Below are positions 1 through 10,162 of a stretch of DNA of 64,000 nt, piece by piece. Numbering within the stretch: position 1 is the first letter of the stretch; every line of letters begins with the position of its first letter. The position numbers were made by a program, and so were the translations under genes. The notes beneath the pieces were generated by a model. It saw only the letters and a list, made by a program, of their open reading frames with translations, searched no databases and was not told where the DNA came from. The stretch is from Stutzerimonas xanthomarina DSM 18231 (lineage in GTDB: Bacteria > Pseudomonadota > Gammaproteobacteria > Pseudomonadales > Pseudomonadaceae): positions 434,001 to 498,000 of the forward strand of contig NZ_FQXA01000003.1 in NCBI RefSeq assembly GCF_900129835.1, given 5' to 3'.

Positions 1-1626
1 TCGGTGTTCAAGCGCAGGCCCTTCGCGATACTCGAAATCTTCGTACTGCTGGCACAACACCCCGACATCCAGGGTGTACGAGCGGAGACCATTCGCCTGC
101 TCAGGGACCACCGGCATCTGATCGACGACGAGTTCCGCAGCGACATCCGCAACACCAGCCTGTTCATCGAATTGTTCAAGTGCAAGGAGGGCATCCACCG
201 CAACCTGCGGCGCATGAATCGTTACGGCATTCTTGGGCGGTATTTGCCCGAGTTCGGCCATATCGTCGGACAGATGCAGCATGACCTCTTTCATATCTAC
301 ACGGTCGACGCCCATACGCTCAATGTCATCAAGTATCTGCGCAAACTGAGCAAACCTGGCGTTGCGGAGAAATATCCTCTGGCCAGCAAACTGGTGGAAC
401 AGCTCCCCAAGCCGGAGCTGATCTACATCGCAGGGCTCTACCACGATATTGCCAAGGGTCGCGGCGGCGATCATTCGGAGCTTGGCGCGGTGGATGCGCA
501 GGCCTTCTGCGCCCGCCACAAGCTACCCGCGTGGGATACCCGACTGGTGGTCTGGCTGGTGGAGAATCATCTGGTGATGTCCACTACCGCGCAGCGCAAA
601 GACCTGTCCGACCCGCAGGTGATCAACGACTTCGCCCATTTGGTCGGTGACGAAACGCATCTCGATTATCTCTATGTGCTAACAGTGGCGGATATCAACG
701 CCACCAACCCGACCCTCTGGAATTCCTGGCGGGCCAGCCTGCTGCGTCAGTTGCACACCGAAACCACACGAGCACTCAAACGTGGCTTGGAAAACCCGCT
801 AGGACGCGAAGAGCAGATTCGTCAGACCCAGCGCGCCGCGCTCGACAATCTGGTGCGCAACGGCACCGATCCGGACGACGCTGAGCAGCTATGGTCGCAG
901 CTCGGTGATGACTACTTCATGCGCCACAGTTCGGCCGATGTGGCCTGGCACACCGAAGCCATCATCGAGCACCCGAGCGACGGCGGCCCGCTGGTCCTGA
1001 TCAAGGAAACCACCCAACGCGACTTTGAAGGTGGCACTCAGATTTTCATCTACGCGCCGGATCAGCACGACTTCTTCGCCGTGACTGTGGCAGCCATGGA
1101 CCAGCTAAACCTGAACATTCACGACGCCCGTATCATTACGTCGAGCAGTCAGTTCACCCTGGACACTTACATCGTGCTGGATGCCGATGGCACCCCCATC
1201 GGCAACGATCCCGAGCGTACAGAAGAAATCCGCCAGGGCCTAATCGATGCACTGCGCAACCCGGACGACTACCTGACGATCATTCAGAAACGTGTACCCC
1301 GGCAGCTCAAGCACTTTGCGTTTCCGCCTCAGGTGACCATTCACAACGACATGCAGCGCCCGCAGACGATCATCGAAGTCGTCGCCCCCGACCGTCCCGG
1401 ACTACTGGCGCGCATCGGCCAGCTATTCCTGGATTTCGATCTGTCAGTGCAAAACGCCAAGATCGCCACGCTCGGTGAGCGCGTCGAAGACGTATTCTTC
1501 GTCACCAACGCCGACAACCAGCCATTGTCCGATCCGCAGCTGTGCATGCGGCTGCAGCAGGCGATGATCAAGCAGCTGACTCAGGACAACGAGCACCAGC
1601 CCTCCCCTAGTAGCGTCATCATCTGA
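1..1626 (+). CDS. glnD: Bifunctional uridylyltransferase/uridylyl-removing enzyme GlnD, 3' part
   Basis: GlnD adds and removes UMP on the PII protein in response to glutamine and so controls nitrogen assimilation. The frame is open at base 1, so the nucleotidyltransferase N-terminus lies outside the window; about 541 of the usual ~900 residues are present. Visible are the HD domain ([12 protein letters not shown] near residues 146-157 of the visible part), which carries uridylyl-removing activity in this family, and two C-terminal ACT domains, the last with [12 protein letters not shown], which sense glutamine. The gene ends at a TGA and faces the antiporter operon tail-to-tail. The family assignment is secure; only the 5' end is missing. 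Confidence 0.97.
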   Translation, partial: SVFKRRPFAILEIFVLLAQHPDIQGVRAETIRLLRDHRHLIDDEFRSDIRNTSLFIELFKCKEGIHRNLRRMNRYGILGRYLPEFGHIVGQMQHDLFHIYTVDAHTLNVIKYLRKLSKPGVAEKYPLASKLVEQLPKPELIYIAGLYHDIAKGRGGDHSELGAVDAQAFCARHKLPAWDTRLVVWLVENHLVMSTTAQRKDLSDPQVINDFAHLVGDETHLDYLYVLTVADINATNPTLWNSWRASLLRQLHTETTRALKRGLENPLGREEQIRQTQRAALDNLVRNGTDPDDAEQLWSQLGDDYFMRHSSADVAWHTEAIIEHPSDGGPLVLIKETTQRDFEGGTQIFIYAPDQHDFFAVTVAAMDQLNLNIHDARIITSSSQFTLDTYIVLDADGTPIGNDPERTEEIRQGLIDALRNPDDYLTIIQKRVPRQLKHFAFPPQVTIHNDMQRPQTIIEVVAPDRPGLLARIGQLFLDFDLSVQNAKIATLGERVEDVFFVTNADNQPLSDPQLCMRLQQAMIKQLTQDNEHQPSPSSVII

Positions 1627-1655
1627 ACGGCAACTGCATGGTCGCTTCGACACGA

Positions 1656-1674
1656 GGCGGCAACAAACGCCGCC
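1656..1674. terminator. Hairpin between convergent glnD and mnhG
   Basis: GGCGGC and GCCGCC form a 6-bp stem with a 7-nt loop in the 58-bp gap between two convergent genes. There is no clear T-tract, so it may be only a weak terminator. Confidence 0.35.
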
Positions 1675-1684
1675 CAGGTCCGCT

Positions 1685-2014
1685 TCAATCCCAGGGTTTG
1701 CCGCGGGTTTTGGCGGTATAGGGCAGCCTCTGCTGCATGGCTGCCTTCGCCAGCACATGGGCGCTGACCGGCGCAGTCAAAAACAGAAACAGGGTGATCA
1801 GCACTTCATGGACGCTGAGGCCATTGCCCTGATTACTGAAGAAGATCATCGAAGCGATGACGATCCCACCGACTCCAAGCGTGGTCGCCTTGGTTGGCCC
1901 ATGCAAACGCGTAAAGAAATCAGGAAGGCGATACAAACCGATCGCTCCCACCAGGGCAAACACGCTTCCCACGATCAGAAATGCGCTTACCAGCAGCTCT
2001 ATCCAGAATGGCAT
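1685..2014 (-). CDS. mnhG: Monovalent cation/H+ antiporter subunit G (Mrp/Mnh)
   Basis: Small membrane subunit of the multi-subunit Mrp (Mnh/Sha/Pha) sodium or potassium/proton antiporter. The 109-residue protein has three hydrophobic segments and the family signature region LYRLPDFFTRLHGPTKATTL near residues 28-47. It is the last gene of an operon in the order A(B)-C-D-E-F-G read on the minus strand. The length fits MnhG/MrpG. The transported ion cannot be told from sequence alone. Confidence 0.93.
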   Translation of the reverse strand: MPFWIELLVSAFLIVGSVFALVGAIGLYRLPDFFTRLHGPTKATTLGVGGIVIASMIFFSNQGNGLSVHEVLITLFLFLTAPVSAHVLAKAAMQQRLPYTAKTRGKPWD

Positions 2015-2023
2015 GCAGCCTCC

Positions 2024-2293
2024 TCAGTCGATGATCTCGCCGTGCAACAGGTGTTTGCTCACCGCCACGGTACTGACGAAGCCCATCACCGCGATGAGCA
2101 GAGCAGCCTCGAAGAACAAGTCGGACGCGAGCCAGATGCCAAACAAGACAATCAAGGCCAACGCATTGATGTACAGGGTATCGAGCGCCAACACCCGATC
2201 AGGCATGTCCGGCCCCTGAACCAGCCGCACCACATTCAGGATCGCTGCGATTCCAATGACCGCCATGCACAGCGGGATTACGTAAGTGAGCAT
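2024..2293 (-). CDS. mnhF: Monovalent cation/H+ antiporter subunit F
   Basis: An 89-residue protein with three predicted membrane helices and the typical MnhF/MrpF stretch RLVQGPDMPDRVLALD (residues 24-39). It overlaps the 3' end of mnhE by 16 bases and precedes mnhG by 9 bases, so the subunits are probably translationally coupled. It acts in the inner membrane as part of the Mrp complex. Confidence 0.93.
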   Translation of the reverse strand: MLTYVIPLCMAVIGIAAILNVVRLVQGPDMPDRVLALDTLYINALALIVLFGIWLASDLFFEAALLIAVMGFVSTVAVSKHLLHGEIID

Positions 2294-2778
2294 TCGAAAA
2301 TCTCCAACAGCGGCGTTTCGTACCGGCTCTTCACCTCAGCCACCAGCGCGTCTGCGTCAGGCGCATCCAATGCGTGAATCAGCAGCGTTTTGTGTCCAGG
2401 CCGCAGAGCCGCCGATACCGTTCCCGGGGTTAACGAGATGATGCTGGTCAGCACGGCGAGGACGAACGGATGTTCGATTGCCATCGGCACTTCGACGAAC
2501 GCAGGCCGCAATTGGTCCCTGGATCCAAGCACCAGCTTGGCCACATGGACGTTGGCCACGACGATGTCGTAGAAGACCTTAAGCAGGAACAGACAAAGTT
2601 TCAGCGGGCGGCGAACCTTCGGCAGATCGAGCAGGAACCCCTGCACCAGCAAGGGAATTGCCCAGCCAAGAAACAGACCAAGCACCAGGTGCCCCACGCT
2701 TAGTGCGTTACTGAGAAGCAACCAGAGCAACGCAAGCAGCACGGTGAGCGCGGGGTTGGGAAGCAGGCGGGACTTCAT
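2278..2778 (-). CDS. mnhE: Na+/H+ antiporter subunit E
   Basis: A 166-residue subunit of the Mrp-type antiporter. The N-terminal 60 residues are strongly hydrophobic (two or three helices), followed by a cytoplasmic region with SLTPGTVSA, a conserved stretch of the MnhE family, near residue 115. It starts with an ATGA overlap on the stop of mnhD and overlaps mnhF at its 3' end. Confidence 0.93.
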   Translation of the reverse strand: MKSRLLPNPALTVLLALLWLLLSNALSVGHLVLGLFLGWAIPLLVQGFLLDLPKVRRPLKLCLFLLKVFYDIVVANVHVAKLVLGSRDQLRPAFVEVPMAIEHPFVLAVLTSIISLTPGTVSAALRPGHKTLLIHALDAPDADALVAEVKSRYETPLLEIFECSLT

Positions 2779-4277
2779 GCCTCACCTCCCTGAATGATTT
2801 GCATATAAGGCTCCAGATCGAAGAGCTGCGCTGCCGTCGCTTGCATATAGGCCTGAATCGGCTGCGCCACCACGACCAACAACACGCTGCCCAACAGCAA
2901 TCCAAAGCTGGCCACCACGCGCACTCGATCAGCAGGTCGCCCCACGCTGACCGCTTCACTTGGCCGCCAGAACACCATACTGCCGGCTCGGCTTAGCGCG
3001 ATGACCATCCCTAACCCGCCCACCAGCACCACAGGCCACAGCAGCAGGGCGTCGACTCCAGCAGGTACAGCCTGCAGCAGCATCACCTTGCCGATGAATC
3101 CTGAAAAAGGCGGGAGCCCGGCGATCGAAATCGCACCGGCAAAAAACAATGCCCCCAGCATCAATGGCTGCTTGAGCGCAGGTGCCGAAAGCAGCTCGGA
3201 AGCCATATCGCCACGCTGGCGAGCAATGAGGTCAGCGAGCAGGAACAAGCCCCCGGACACCAGAGTGCTGTGCACCAGGTAATAAAGGGCAGCGCTGAGG
3301 CCCACCTCGGAGCCCAGTGCGATACCGGCCAGCAAAGTACCCACCGAAACCACCACCAGATAGGACAGCAATACTTGCAGATTGCGTGCAGCCAGTGCGC
3401 CCAAGACACCACCGATCAGAGTGAGCATGGAGAGCGGCCACAACCAATCGAGCACCATGTTGCTCAATACTCCCGCTTCGCTGCCGAAAATCAGCGTGAA
3501 CACCCGGACGATGGCGTAGAGCCCAAGTTTGGTCATGATTGCGAACAGCGCCGCCACAGGCGCAGTCGCCGCGGAGTACGCTCGTGGCAGCCAGAAGTAC
3601 AGCGGCAGGATCGCGCCTTTGAGCGCAAAAACCACCAACAACAAATAGCCCGCCGCAGCAAGAAGCGGCGCGTCGGCCGGATCGGCCGCACTGACCCGCC
3701 CCGCCAGGTCGGCCATGTTCAAGGTTCCGGTCAGGCCATAAAGCATGCTGACGCCGATCAGGAACAGCGACGAACCCAGCAGGTTCAGCACGACATAATG
3801 AATGCCTGACTGCACTCGTTTCGCGCCGTGGCCATGAAGCAAGAGCGCATAGGACGAGATCAAGAGGATCTCGAAGAAAACGAACAGGTTGAACAGATCG
3901 CCGGTCAGAAAGGCACCGTTGATGCCCGCCAGCTGGAACTGAAATAGCGCATGAAAATTAGGCCCGCGCTCGTCATCTCCACGCGCAGCGTAAAGCACGG
4001 AGAAACCCGCAAGCACCGCGGTCACCAGCAGCATCAAGGCGCTTAATCGATCAAGCAGCAGCATGATGCCGAACGGCGGTTGCCAGTCGCCGAGACGATA
4101 CACGGACAGCTCGCCAGCATCCGCCTGCCACACCAGCCATAAGGCCAGCGGCACCAGCAACCAAGTGGCGGTCACTGATAGTAAGCGTTTAAGCGTTGCA
4201 CCCCGGCGATGAATCAACAGCAAACTGCATCCGATCAGCAACGGCAGCAGGATCGGCATGATCAACGCATGATTCAT
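2775..4277 (-). CDS. mnhD: Monovalent cation/H+ antiporter subunit D
   Basis: A 500-residue polytopic membrane protein homologous to the proton-pumping NuoM/NuoN subunits of complex I. About 13-14 hydrophobic segments are visible. The family hallmark around FALKGAILPLYFWLPRAYSAA (near residues 215-235; conserved Lys and Pro) is present and lies in the predicted ion path. It overlaps mnhC and mnhE by 4 bases each. Together with MnhA it should form the ion-translocating core of the antiporter. Confidence 0.95.
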   Translation of the reverse strand: MNHALIMPILLPLLIGCSLLLIHRRGATLKRLLSVTATWLLVPLALWLVWQADAGELSVYRLGDWQPPFGIMLLLDRLSALMLLVTAVLAGFSVLYAARGDDERGPNFHALFQFQLAGINGAFLTGDLFNLFVFFEILLISSYALLLHGHGAKRVQSGIHYVVLNLLGSSLFLIGVSMLYGLTGTLNMADLAGRVSAADPADAPLLAAAGYLLLVVFALKGAILPLYFWLPRAYSAATAPVAALFAIMTKLGLYAIVRVFTLIFGSEAGVLSNMVLDWLWPLSMLTLIGGVLGALAARNLQVLLSYLVVVSVGTLLAGIALGSEVGLSAALYYLVHSTLVSGGLFLLADLIARQRGDMASELLSAPALKQPLMLGALFFAGAISIAGLPPFSGFIGKVMLLQAVPAGVDALLLWPVVLVGGLGMVIALSRAGSMVFWRPSEAVSVGRPADRVRVVASFGLLLGSVLLVVVAQPIQAYMQATAAQLFDLEPYMQIIQGGEA

Positions 4278-4603
4278 TTGCCCTGCTCCCGACCATCAAC
4301 ATGATCGGTGCGCAACTCGCCCAGCCCGCGAAGCGCCAGCACCACGACGAAGGCCGTCATGGCGAAGCCTATGACAATCGCAGTCAGCACCAAGGCCTGT
4401 GGCAGCGGATCGCCGTACTCGGCGCTCGCTCCGACGATTGCCGGTACTCCGGTGGAAAGGCGCCCCATGGCAAAAATGAACAGATTCACAGCATATGAAA
4501 TCAGCGTCAGCCCCATGACCACCGGAAATATCCGTGCGCGTAGCAGCAGATACACGCCACTCGTCATCATTACGCCCAGCGTGACCGCGAACACGATCTC
4601 CAT
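4274..4603 (-). CDS. mnhC: Na+/H+ antiporter subunit C
   Basis: A NuoK-like subunit of 109 residues with three membrane helices. I place the start at the ATG at 4603 ([10 protein letters not shown]) because AGGAGG lies just upstream and the ATG overlaps the TGA stop of the A/B subunit gene (TGATG). A GTG-like start 18 bases upstream is less likely. The stretch PLPQALVLTAIVIGFA is the conserved NuoK/MnhC region. Confidence 0.94.
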   Translation of the reverse strand: MEIVFAVTLGVMMTSGVYLLLRARIFPVVMGLTLISYAVNLFIFAMGRLSTGVPAIVGASAEYGDPLPQALVLTAIVIGFAMTAFVVVLALRGLGELRTDHVDGREQGK

Positions 4604-7395
4604 CAAAGCACCTCCTTGCACGACTCGTCCTGACTGACATGACCGAGGTTGGAAAGAATCAGCAGGGTCGCCCCTACCACGGCCAGATAAACACCTAGGT
4701 CGAACAGCATCGCGGTTGCCAATTCGAAATCGCCAATCAACGGAAGGTGAAAATGGCCGAAAGCCGAGGTCAGGAAAGGCCGACCGAACAGCCAGCTGCC
4801 GAGGCCGGTCAGACCCGCAATCAGCACACCGAGCCCGGCCACGCCGTGATAGCTGAACGGCTGGCGCTGCTGCGCCCAGACCACACCATGGGAGACGTAC
4901 TGCAAAATCAAAGCGACCGCGGTAATCAATCCAGCGATGAAGCCACCGCCAGGCAGGTTATGCCCCCGCAGGAAGATGAACACCGATATCAACAATGCCA
5001 TCGGCAACAGCACGCGCGACAGCGTATCGAGGACCATCGGGTGTCTGTCGGTCGACCAAAGCCGGCCGCCGTAATCCCGGACCGGGTGTGGCAGATGCAA
5101 CCCATGGAGCAGACCGTAGATCCCGACCGCTGCGATTGCCAGCACAGCGATCTCACCCAGAGTGTCGAAGCCACGGAAATCGACCAGAATCACGTTGACC
5201 ACGTTGGTTCCGCCGCCGCCGGACACACTGTTCTCGAGAAAGAACGAGGCAATGCTGTCATATGGCCGAGTCAGTACTGCATAGGCGAGCAACGCCACCA
5301 TGGTGCCAAAGGCGGAAGCAATGATCAGATCGCGGAAACTGCGCAGGCTGCTCGACTCAACCGGCGTTCGGTCAGGCATGAAAAACAATGCCAGGATCAG
5401 CAGAATGATGGTCACCACCTCGACCGATATCTGAGTCAAGGCAAGATCCGGCGCTGAATAGCGGGCGAACACCAGCGCTACCAACAACCCAACTACGCTG
5501 AGCACCATCAGCGCCACGAGACGTCTGCGGTGGAAGATCACCGTCATTACCGACGCCAGCCCAAGGAGCAGCATCCCGCCGACGGTGATGCCATCCAGCG
5601 GCGTCAGTGGGACAGCGCCGCGCAGCGCTTGTAATGGGGTCAACGCATAGACAACTACCAGCAGCGAGCTGACCAGCATCAGCGCCAGATAGCGTTGCAG
5701 CGATCCGTTCTCCATGCGCTCGGTTACCCAGAGTGCCGTTGCAGCAATGCCGCTGACCACCTGGGCGAATACCTGCAGCGAGTCAACACGCGGCAGCCCT
5801 TCATACCAGCGAAACGCCCATTTACGCATCGAGTAGATCAGGAGGCCTCCGCCCAGCGCAACGAAACTCATCGCCAAGGGCAGATTGAAGCCGTGCCATA
5901 TCGCCAGGCTGTATTCAGGGACGTCACCACCCAGGCTGCCGGCGACGGCCGCAGCCAGCAACGGCGCGACAGTGTAGGCAGGCACCGTACCCACCAGCAG
6001 ACAGAGCAACACCAGGATTTCGACGGGGATCTTCATGTACCGTGCCGGCTCATGCGGCGGGTATTTGGGCAGGTCGATCGGCTCGCCGTTGAAAAACACG
6101 TCATGCACGAAGCGCAGCGAGTAGGCGACCGAAAAGGCACTCGCCAGTGTCGCCAGGGCCGGTATCGTCCAGTAGAAACTGCCCAACAAGTGCTGATCGA
6201 GGGTCTCGGCAAAGAACATCTCCTTGCTGAGAAAACCATTGAGCAGCGGCACTCCGGCCATCGCCAACGACGCCACCATAGCCAGAGCCGCCGTGTGCGG
6301 CATGAATTTCAGCATGCCGTTGATGCGCCGCATATCACGCGTTCCGGTCTCGTGATCAATGATCCCTGCGGCCATGAACAACGAAGCCTTGAACGTTGCG
6401 TGATTGATGATATGGAAGATTGCCGCGACCGGTCCAAGACGCGAATCAAGGCCAAACAGCAGCGTGATCAGGCCCAGATGGCTGATGGTCGAATAGGCCA
6501 ACAGGCCTTTGAGGTCATGTTGGAACAGCGCCATTACCGCGCCGATCAGCAAGGTGGCCAGTCCCGTCAGGCTGACCATGTAGAACCACCATTCCGAATC
6601 CGAAAGGGCTGGGTACATCCGAGCCAGCAGAAAAACACCAGCCTTGACCATCGTCGCGGAGTGCAAAAAAGCCGACACCGGGGTGGGCGCCGCCATCGCC
6701 TGTGGCAACCAGAAGTGAAACGGAAACTGCGCGGACTTGGTAAACACACCCAGCAGAACCAGAATCAAGGTCAGCGGGTACAAAGCACTGGCACGAATCA
6801 GATCGCCCGACGCCAGAACAGTGCTTAGCTCGTAACTACCAACGATATGCCCAATCAGCAAGATACCTGCCAGCAGCGCCAACCCGCCGCCTCCGGTGAC
6901 GGCAAGCGCCATGCGCGCGCCCTGCCGAGCATCGGAGCGGTGATTCCAAAAGCCGATCAGCAGAAATGACGAAAGGCTAGTGAGCTCCCAGAACATCAGC
7001 ATCAACAGGAGGTTTTCGGCCAGCACCACACCGAGCATGGCGCCCATAAACAGCAGAAAAAAGCTGAAAAAGCGCCCCATCGGCTCGTTTTTCGACAGGT
7101 AATAACGCGCATACAGGATAACGAGCAGGCCGATTCCGAGAATCAGCAATGCGAAGAGAAAGCCCAGACCATCCAGCCTCAGGCTGAGGTTCAACCCCAA
7201 CTCTGGAAGCCAGGACAAGGTCTGGACTTCCGTCTCTCCGCCAAACACGGCAGAACGCTTGGACAACAGCAACGCCAACGCTAGCAACGGGGCCAGTCCG
7301 GCACCGAATGCACAGGCAGACCGGCCGAACCGTTCAAACAGCAACGGCAGGCAGATCCCCAGGAATGGCAACGCGATGATCAGCGCAAGCGCCAT
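4603..7395 (-). CDS. mnhA: Fused Mrp antiporter subunit A/B (MnhA-MnhB)
   Basis: A 930-residue membrane protein, first gene of the antiporter operon. The N-terminal ~500 residues are a NuoL-like unit ([20 protein letters not shown] near residue 222, with the conserved functional Lys/Pro region). A MbhD/E-like middle part follows, and the C-terminal ~140 residues match subunit B ([14 protein letters not shown] near residue 800). Fusion of A and B is the normal arrangement in pseudomonads and other group 2 Mrp systems. Its start is at 7395; no other gene lies between it and the divergent region upstream. Confidence 0.95.
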   Translation of the reverse strand: MALALIIALPFLGICLPLLFERFGRSACAFGAGLAPLLALALLLSKRSAVFGGETEVQTLSWLPELGLNLSLRLDGLGFLFALLILGIGLLVILYARYYLSKNEPMGRFFSFFLLFMGAMLGVVLAENLLLMLMFWELTSLSSFLLIGFWNHRSDARQGARMALAVTGGGGLALLAGILLIGHIVGSYELSTVLASGDLIRASALYPLTLILVLLGVFTKSAQFPFHFWLPQAMAAPTPVSAFLHSATMVKAGVFLLARMYPALSDSEWWFYMVSLTGLATLLIGAVMALFQHDLKGLLAYSTISHLGLITLLFGLDSRLGPVAAIFHIINHATFKASLFMAAGIIDHETGTRDMRRINGMLKFMPHTAALAMVASLAMAGVPLLNGFLSKEMFFAETLDQHLLGSFYWTIPALATLASAFSVAYSLRFVHDVFFNGEPIDLPKYPPHEPARYMKIPVEILVLLCLLVGTVPAYTVAPLLAAAVAGSLGGDVPEYSLAIWHGFNLPLAMSFVALGGGLLIYSMRKWAFRWYEGLPRVDSLQVFAQVVSGIAATALWVTERMENGSLQRYLALMLVSSLLVVVYALTPLQALRGAVPLTPLDGITVGGMLLLGLASVMTVIFHRRRLVALMVLSVVGLLVALVFARYSAPDLALTQISVEVVTIILLILALFFMPDRTPVESSSLRSFRDLIIASAFGTMVALLAYAVLTRPYDSIASFFLENSVSGGGGTNVVNVILVDFRGFDTLGEIAVLAIAAVGIYGLLHGLHLPHPVRDYGGRLWSTDRHPMVLDTLSRVLLPMALLISVFIFLRGHNLPGGGFIAGLITAVALILQYVSHGVVWAQQRQPFSYHGVAGLGVLIAGLTGLGSWLFGRPFLTSAFGHFHLPLIGDFELATAMLFDLGVYLAVVGATLLILSNLGHVSQDESCKEVL

Positions 7396-7709
7396 GTGTA
7401 AAACCCCTTGAGCCGTGCATGCGTACGGCAGTTATATCCCTTGGTCGGCCATTTTTCAGCCCGAAGAGGCATGGCGGTGTGCGCCAATTATCCATACGGA
7501 CCGCAGCAACGTCATGGATTCAAGTATTTCGAAAAACAAAAGGCGCAGCCCGAACACCGTACCAGCCGGCATTTCAGGCTGCGCCATGTCTCCGACGCAG
7601 CGCGGCAAATACGCCTGTAGCGGCCTACGCGTCTCACCGGTCGCGCGACAACCTCTGGATAGACAGCCTCTGGATAGACCGCACTGTCATCCTTCCAAAT
7701 CCAGCGGTA
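7396..7709. other. Intergenic region upstream of the antiporter operon
   Basis: About 314 bases without a convincing gene. It should hold the promoter of the minus-strand antiporter operon. A 13-bp direct repeat CCTCTGGATAGAC occurs at 7652-7664 and 7667-7679 (15-bp period). No RNA gene or clear terminator was recognised. Confidence 0.5.
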
Positions 7710-8171
7710 TCAGGGCGCGATACGGCTGGTGCCATTAACCGTCATGATGCGTACACGCTGACCGACGCGAAAAACCTGATTGGGTTCGACTTCCTGGACA
7801 TAGGCGCGCATGTTGCCATCGTCCTCGCGTACCGTGATCTCAACGCCTTGGGCACGCGTGATGCCCTCTTCTGCCGCCGAACCAAGCATCCCGCCGGCCA
7901 GCGCACCGATTACTGCCGCAACGGCACTGCCCCGGCCTCCGCCCACCCCGCTGCCGGCAATACCACCCACGACTGCGCCTGCACCCGTACCGATTGGGGT
8001 TTTGGTGCCTTCGAGCTTGACCGGGCGCAATGACTCGATCGTCCCATAACGTACCGTCTGGACGGTTCGCGCCTCGTCCCGGGAATAGCTATCCCCGGTA
8101 AGGTTGGAAGTACAACCGCCGACGGCAAGCGCCACGACCGTGAACGATGCAACAAAAATGGAGTTGCGCAT
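7710..8171 (-). CDS. SlyB-like outer-membrane lipoprotein with glycine zipper
   Basis: A 153-residue protein starting at the ATG at 8171, preceded by AGGAGA. The signal peptide ends in a lipobox (AVGGC, Cys about residue 20), so it should be a lipoprotein. The middle holds a glycine-zipper 2TM domain (GTGAGAVVGGIAGSGVGGG, then a second Gly-rich hairpin), and the C-terminus FRVGQRVRIM is typical of the SlyB/PcpY family. SlyB-type proteins stabilise the outer membrane. Longer start positions upstream would spoil the signal peptide. Confidence 0.88.
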   Translation of the reverse strand: MRNSIFVASFTVVALAVGGCTSNLTGDSYSRDEARTVQTVRYGTIESLRPVKLEGTKTPIGTGAGAVVGGIAGSGVGGGRGSAVAAVIGALAGGMLGSAAEEGITRAQGVEITVREDDGNMRAYVQEVEPNQVFRVGQRVRIMTVNGTSRIAP

Positions 8172-8350
8172 TGGTACTCTCCTGGGAAACGAGATTGGTC
8201 CCGACCGCATGGTCAGTCGTATGCGGCGATGAAGCACTTGGCAACCGCCTCGACCTGACTCAGCATTCATTCAACTAGGACCGTACTTTACCCGAGGCGA
8301 TCCCGCCCCGCATGTAGAGCGCTCGCTCAAGCTGCTGCCAGAGACTACCC

Positions 8351-8587
8351 ATGGACTACTTCATCATCACCATCGTCACGCTGGCCGGGCTGGTTTTCCA
8401 TGCCTGGCTGTTCATCCGCTTCAGACGCTGGGCCGACCGGGATCTGGCGCTTTCGTTGGCAGGAGATGATCCGCAGAAGCGAGAGTGGGTGTTGCAGCGC
8501 CTTTCAGCGGCGAAAGATGCGCGAGTCAAACGGAAGGACTTGCAAGCTTGGCTGGAAAGCGAGTTGGCGCGCTATAACCAGATCTAA
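8351..8587 (+). CDS. Small membrane protein of unknown function
   Basis: A 78-residue protein. An N-terminal membrane helix (FIITIVTLAGLVFHAWLFI, residues 4-22) is followed by a charged helical tail. ATG at 8351; a strong hairpin lies just past the stop. No domain recognised. It resembles short conserved hypothetical proteins seen next to pdxH in pseudomonads, but that is memory-based and tentative. Confidence 0.7.
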   Translation: MDYFIITIVTLAGLVFHAWLFIRFRRWADRDLALSLAGDDPQKREWVLQRLSAAKDARVKRKDLQAWLESELARYNQI

Positions 8588-8590
8588 CAA

Positions 8591-8610
8591 AGAGGCCGCA
8601 GGCGGCCTCT
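8591..8610. terminator. Bidirectional hairpin between convergent genes
   Basis: AGAGGCCGC and GCGGCCTCT form a 9-bp stem immediately after the small membrane protein gene and before the 3' end of pdxH, with A-rich and T-rich flanks on the two sides. It probably ends both transcripts. Confidence 0.75.
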
Positions 8611-8630
8611 TATCACTCTGGGCCCGCTAG

Positions 8631-9278
8631 TCAGGGCGCCAGACGTTCGCGCTGCCAGTCACTGGCGAGGCGCCGATAGTTCAGCCGGTCATGCAGGCGG
8701 CTGGGACGACCCTGCCAGAATTCCATTCGTTCCGGCAGCAAACGGTACCCGCCCCAATGAGGAGGGCAATGCGGGGCCTGGTCCAGAAAGCGCTGTTCTG
8801 TTTCGGCAAGAAGCCGTTCCAGCTCGGCGCGATCGCGAATCACATGGCTTTGCGGTGAAGCCCAGGCGCCGAGGCGGCTGCCCAGCGGACGAACCTGGTA
8901 GTAGGCATCCGACTCGGCGACACTGACCTTCTCGACCCTTCCTTCAATCCGTACCTGGCGCTCCAGGCTTGGCCAGAAGAACGTCATCGCAGCGAACGGG
9001 CATGCCTCCAGCTGCTCGGCTTTGGCGCTGTCATAGTTGCTGAAAAAGGTGAAGCCACGGTCATCCAGTGCCTTGAGCAACAGCACTCGGCAATGCGGGC
9101 GACCCTCGGCGTCTACTGTGGCCAGGGTCATGGCATTCGGCTCGACCGGTGGCTGCTCCGTCTGCACCGCATCCTGAAACCACTGACGAAAGAGCTCGAA
9201 CGGCTCTGCCGGCGCGTTAGCTTCACTGAGTCCGTCACGCGTGTAATCGCGGCGCATATCGGCCAAGGATTGGGTCAT
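8631..9278 (-). CDS. pdxH: Pyridoxamine/pyridoxine 5'-phosphate oxidase
   Basis: PdxH is an FMN enzyme that oxidises pyridoxine or pyridoxamine 5'-phosphate to pyridoxal 5'-phosphate, the last step of vitamin B6 synthesis and salvage. The 215-residue protein starts at the ATG at 9278 ([12 protein letters not shown]), which fits the family length; an upstream start would add 23 unrelated residues. Visible signatures are [19 protein letters not shown] (FMN binding) and the C-terminal [16 protein letters not shown] substrate/FMN region. Confidence 0.96.
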   Translation of the reverse strand: MTQSLADMRRDYTRDGLSEANAPAEPFELFRQWFQDAVQTEQPPVEPNAMTLATVDAEGRPHCRVLLLKALDDRGFTFFSNYDSAKAEQLEACPFAAMTFFWPSLERQVRIEGRVEKVSVAESDAYYQVRPLGSRLGAWASPQSHVIRDRAELERLLAETEQRFLDQAPHCPPHWGGYRLLPERMEFWQGRPSRLHDRLNYRRLASDWQRERLAP

Positions 9279-9396
9279 CGCTGTGTTTCCTGGAAAACAG
9301 TTGAAGCCAAAGCTTAACGGTTCTGCGCTTTGCCCCGCTTGATTCAAGGCAAAAGTTGACCGAACACCTCATCGGCCAATGGCGAGAGCACCTGTC

Positions 9397-10026
9397 TTAT
9401 TTGGCTTTGCTTACTTCTGCCGCAGCGACCTGCGTCGGCTTGGCAGGGGCCTCGCTGTACTGGGTAATCAGCGCCAGCAGGGTCGGCTGGGGAGCCAGGA
9501 CCATCTCGACGCGCCGGTTCAGCGCACGGCCTTCTTCATTCTCGTTTGAGGCGCGCGGCATGTCCGAACCCAGCCCGCGAATGCGCAGCCGGTCGTGCTT
9601 TAAGCCACTAAGCCGGAAAATCGCCGCAATGGCACCGGCGCGCTGGCGACTGATGTCGCGATTGAGATCGGTCGGTCCCGTGCTGTCAGCATGGCCTACC
9701 ACGACCACAGCGGTCTTCTCGTCGCCTTCCACCAGTTTCGCCACCCGGCTGAGAGGGCCAAGCGTCACAGGCAACAGCATGCCCGGGCGATCGGGGTTGA
9801 AGGAGCCATCGACTGGTGCAGTGACCACCAACACGCCCTCGCGTCGCTCAAGCTCGAAATGACTGTCCTTCAACGCATCGCGGAGGCGCGGTTCGTACCC
9901 GTCCAACCAGGCAGCATCAATCACGGGACTCGGCGCAGCAACCACCTCTACCGGCTTGTCGTCGTTGGAGCTGCAGCCGGCGATGACCAGACACAATACA
10001 AGGGAGGCGCTTTTCAGCAGGTTCAT
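9397..10026 (-). CDS. OmpA-family peptidoglycan-binding lipoprotein
   Basis: A 209-residue protein starting at 10026. The signal peptide ends in VIAGC, a lipobox. The C-terminal half is an OmpA-like domain (VVVGHADSTGPTDLNRDISR and the NRRVEM motif), which binds meso-diaminopimelate in peptidoglycan. It should tether the outer membrane to the cell wall. The upstream possible starts precede the signal peptide and are rejected. Confidence 0.9.
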   Translation of the reverse strand: MNLLKSASLVLCLVIAGCSSNDDKPVEVVAAPSPVIDAAWLDGYEPRLRDALKDSHFELERREGVLVVTAPVDGSFNPDRPGMLLPVTLGPLSRVAKLVEGDEKTAVVVVGHADSTGPTDLNRDISRQRAGAIAAIFRLSGLKHDRLRIRGLGSDMPRASNENEEGRALNRRVEMVLAPQPTLLALITQYSEAPAKPTQVAAAEVSKAK

Positions 10027-10162
10027 GAGCCAATTTCCGTGGATGAGGGTTGCGAAAATAAACCGCGTGGATGAAGTACGCAGCTTAAGCAAGGATTTGT
10101 CTCAAATTGTGGACGCAGGTCCTTGTTCTGCAAAGTCTCGTCCGGCCAAACAGACGAGTGGT

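Noticed and set aside
5695..6828. 377-codon plus-strand open frame
   Set aside because: It lies wholly opposite the mnhA/B gene, has low-complexity Arg/Gln/His-rich composition and matches no family; it is a GC-rich antisense shadow.
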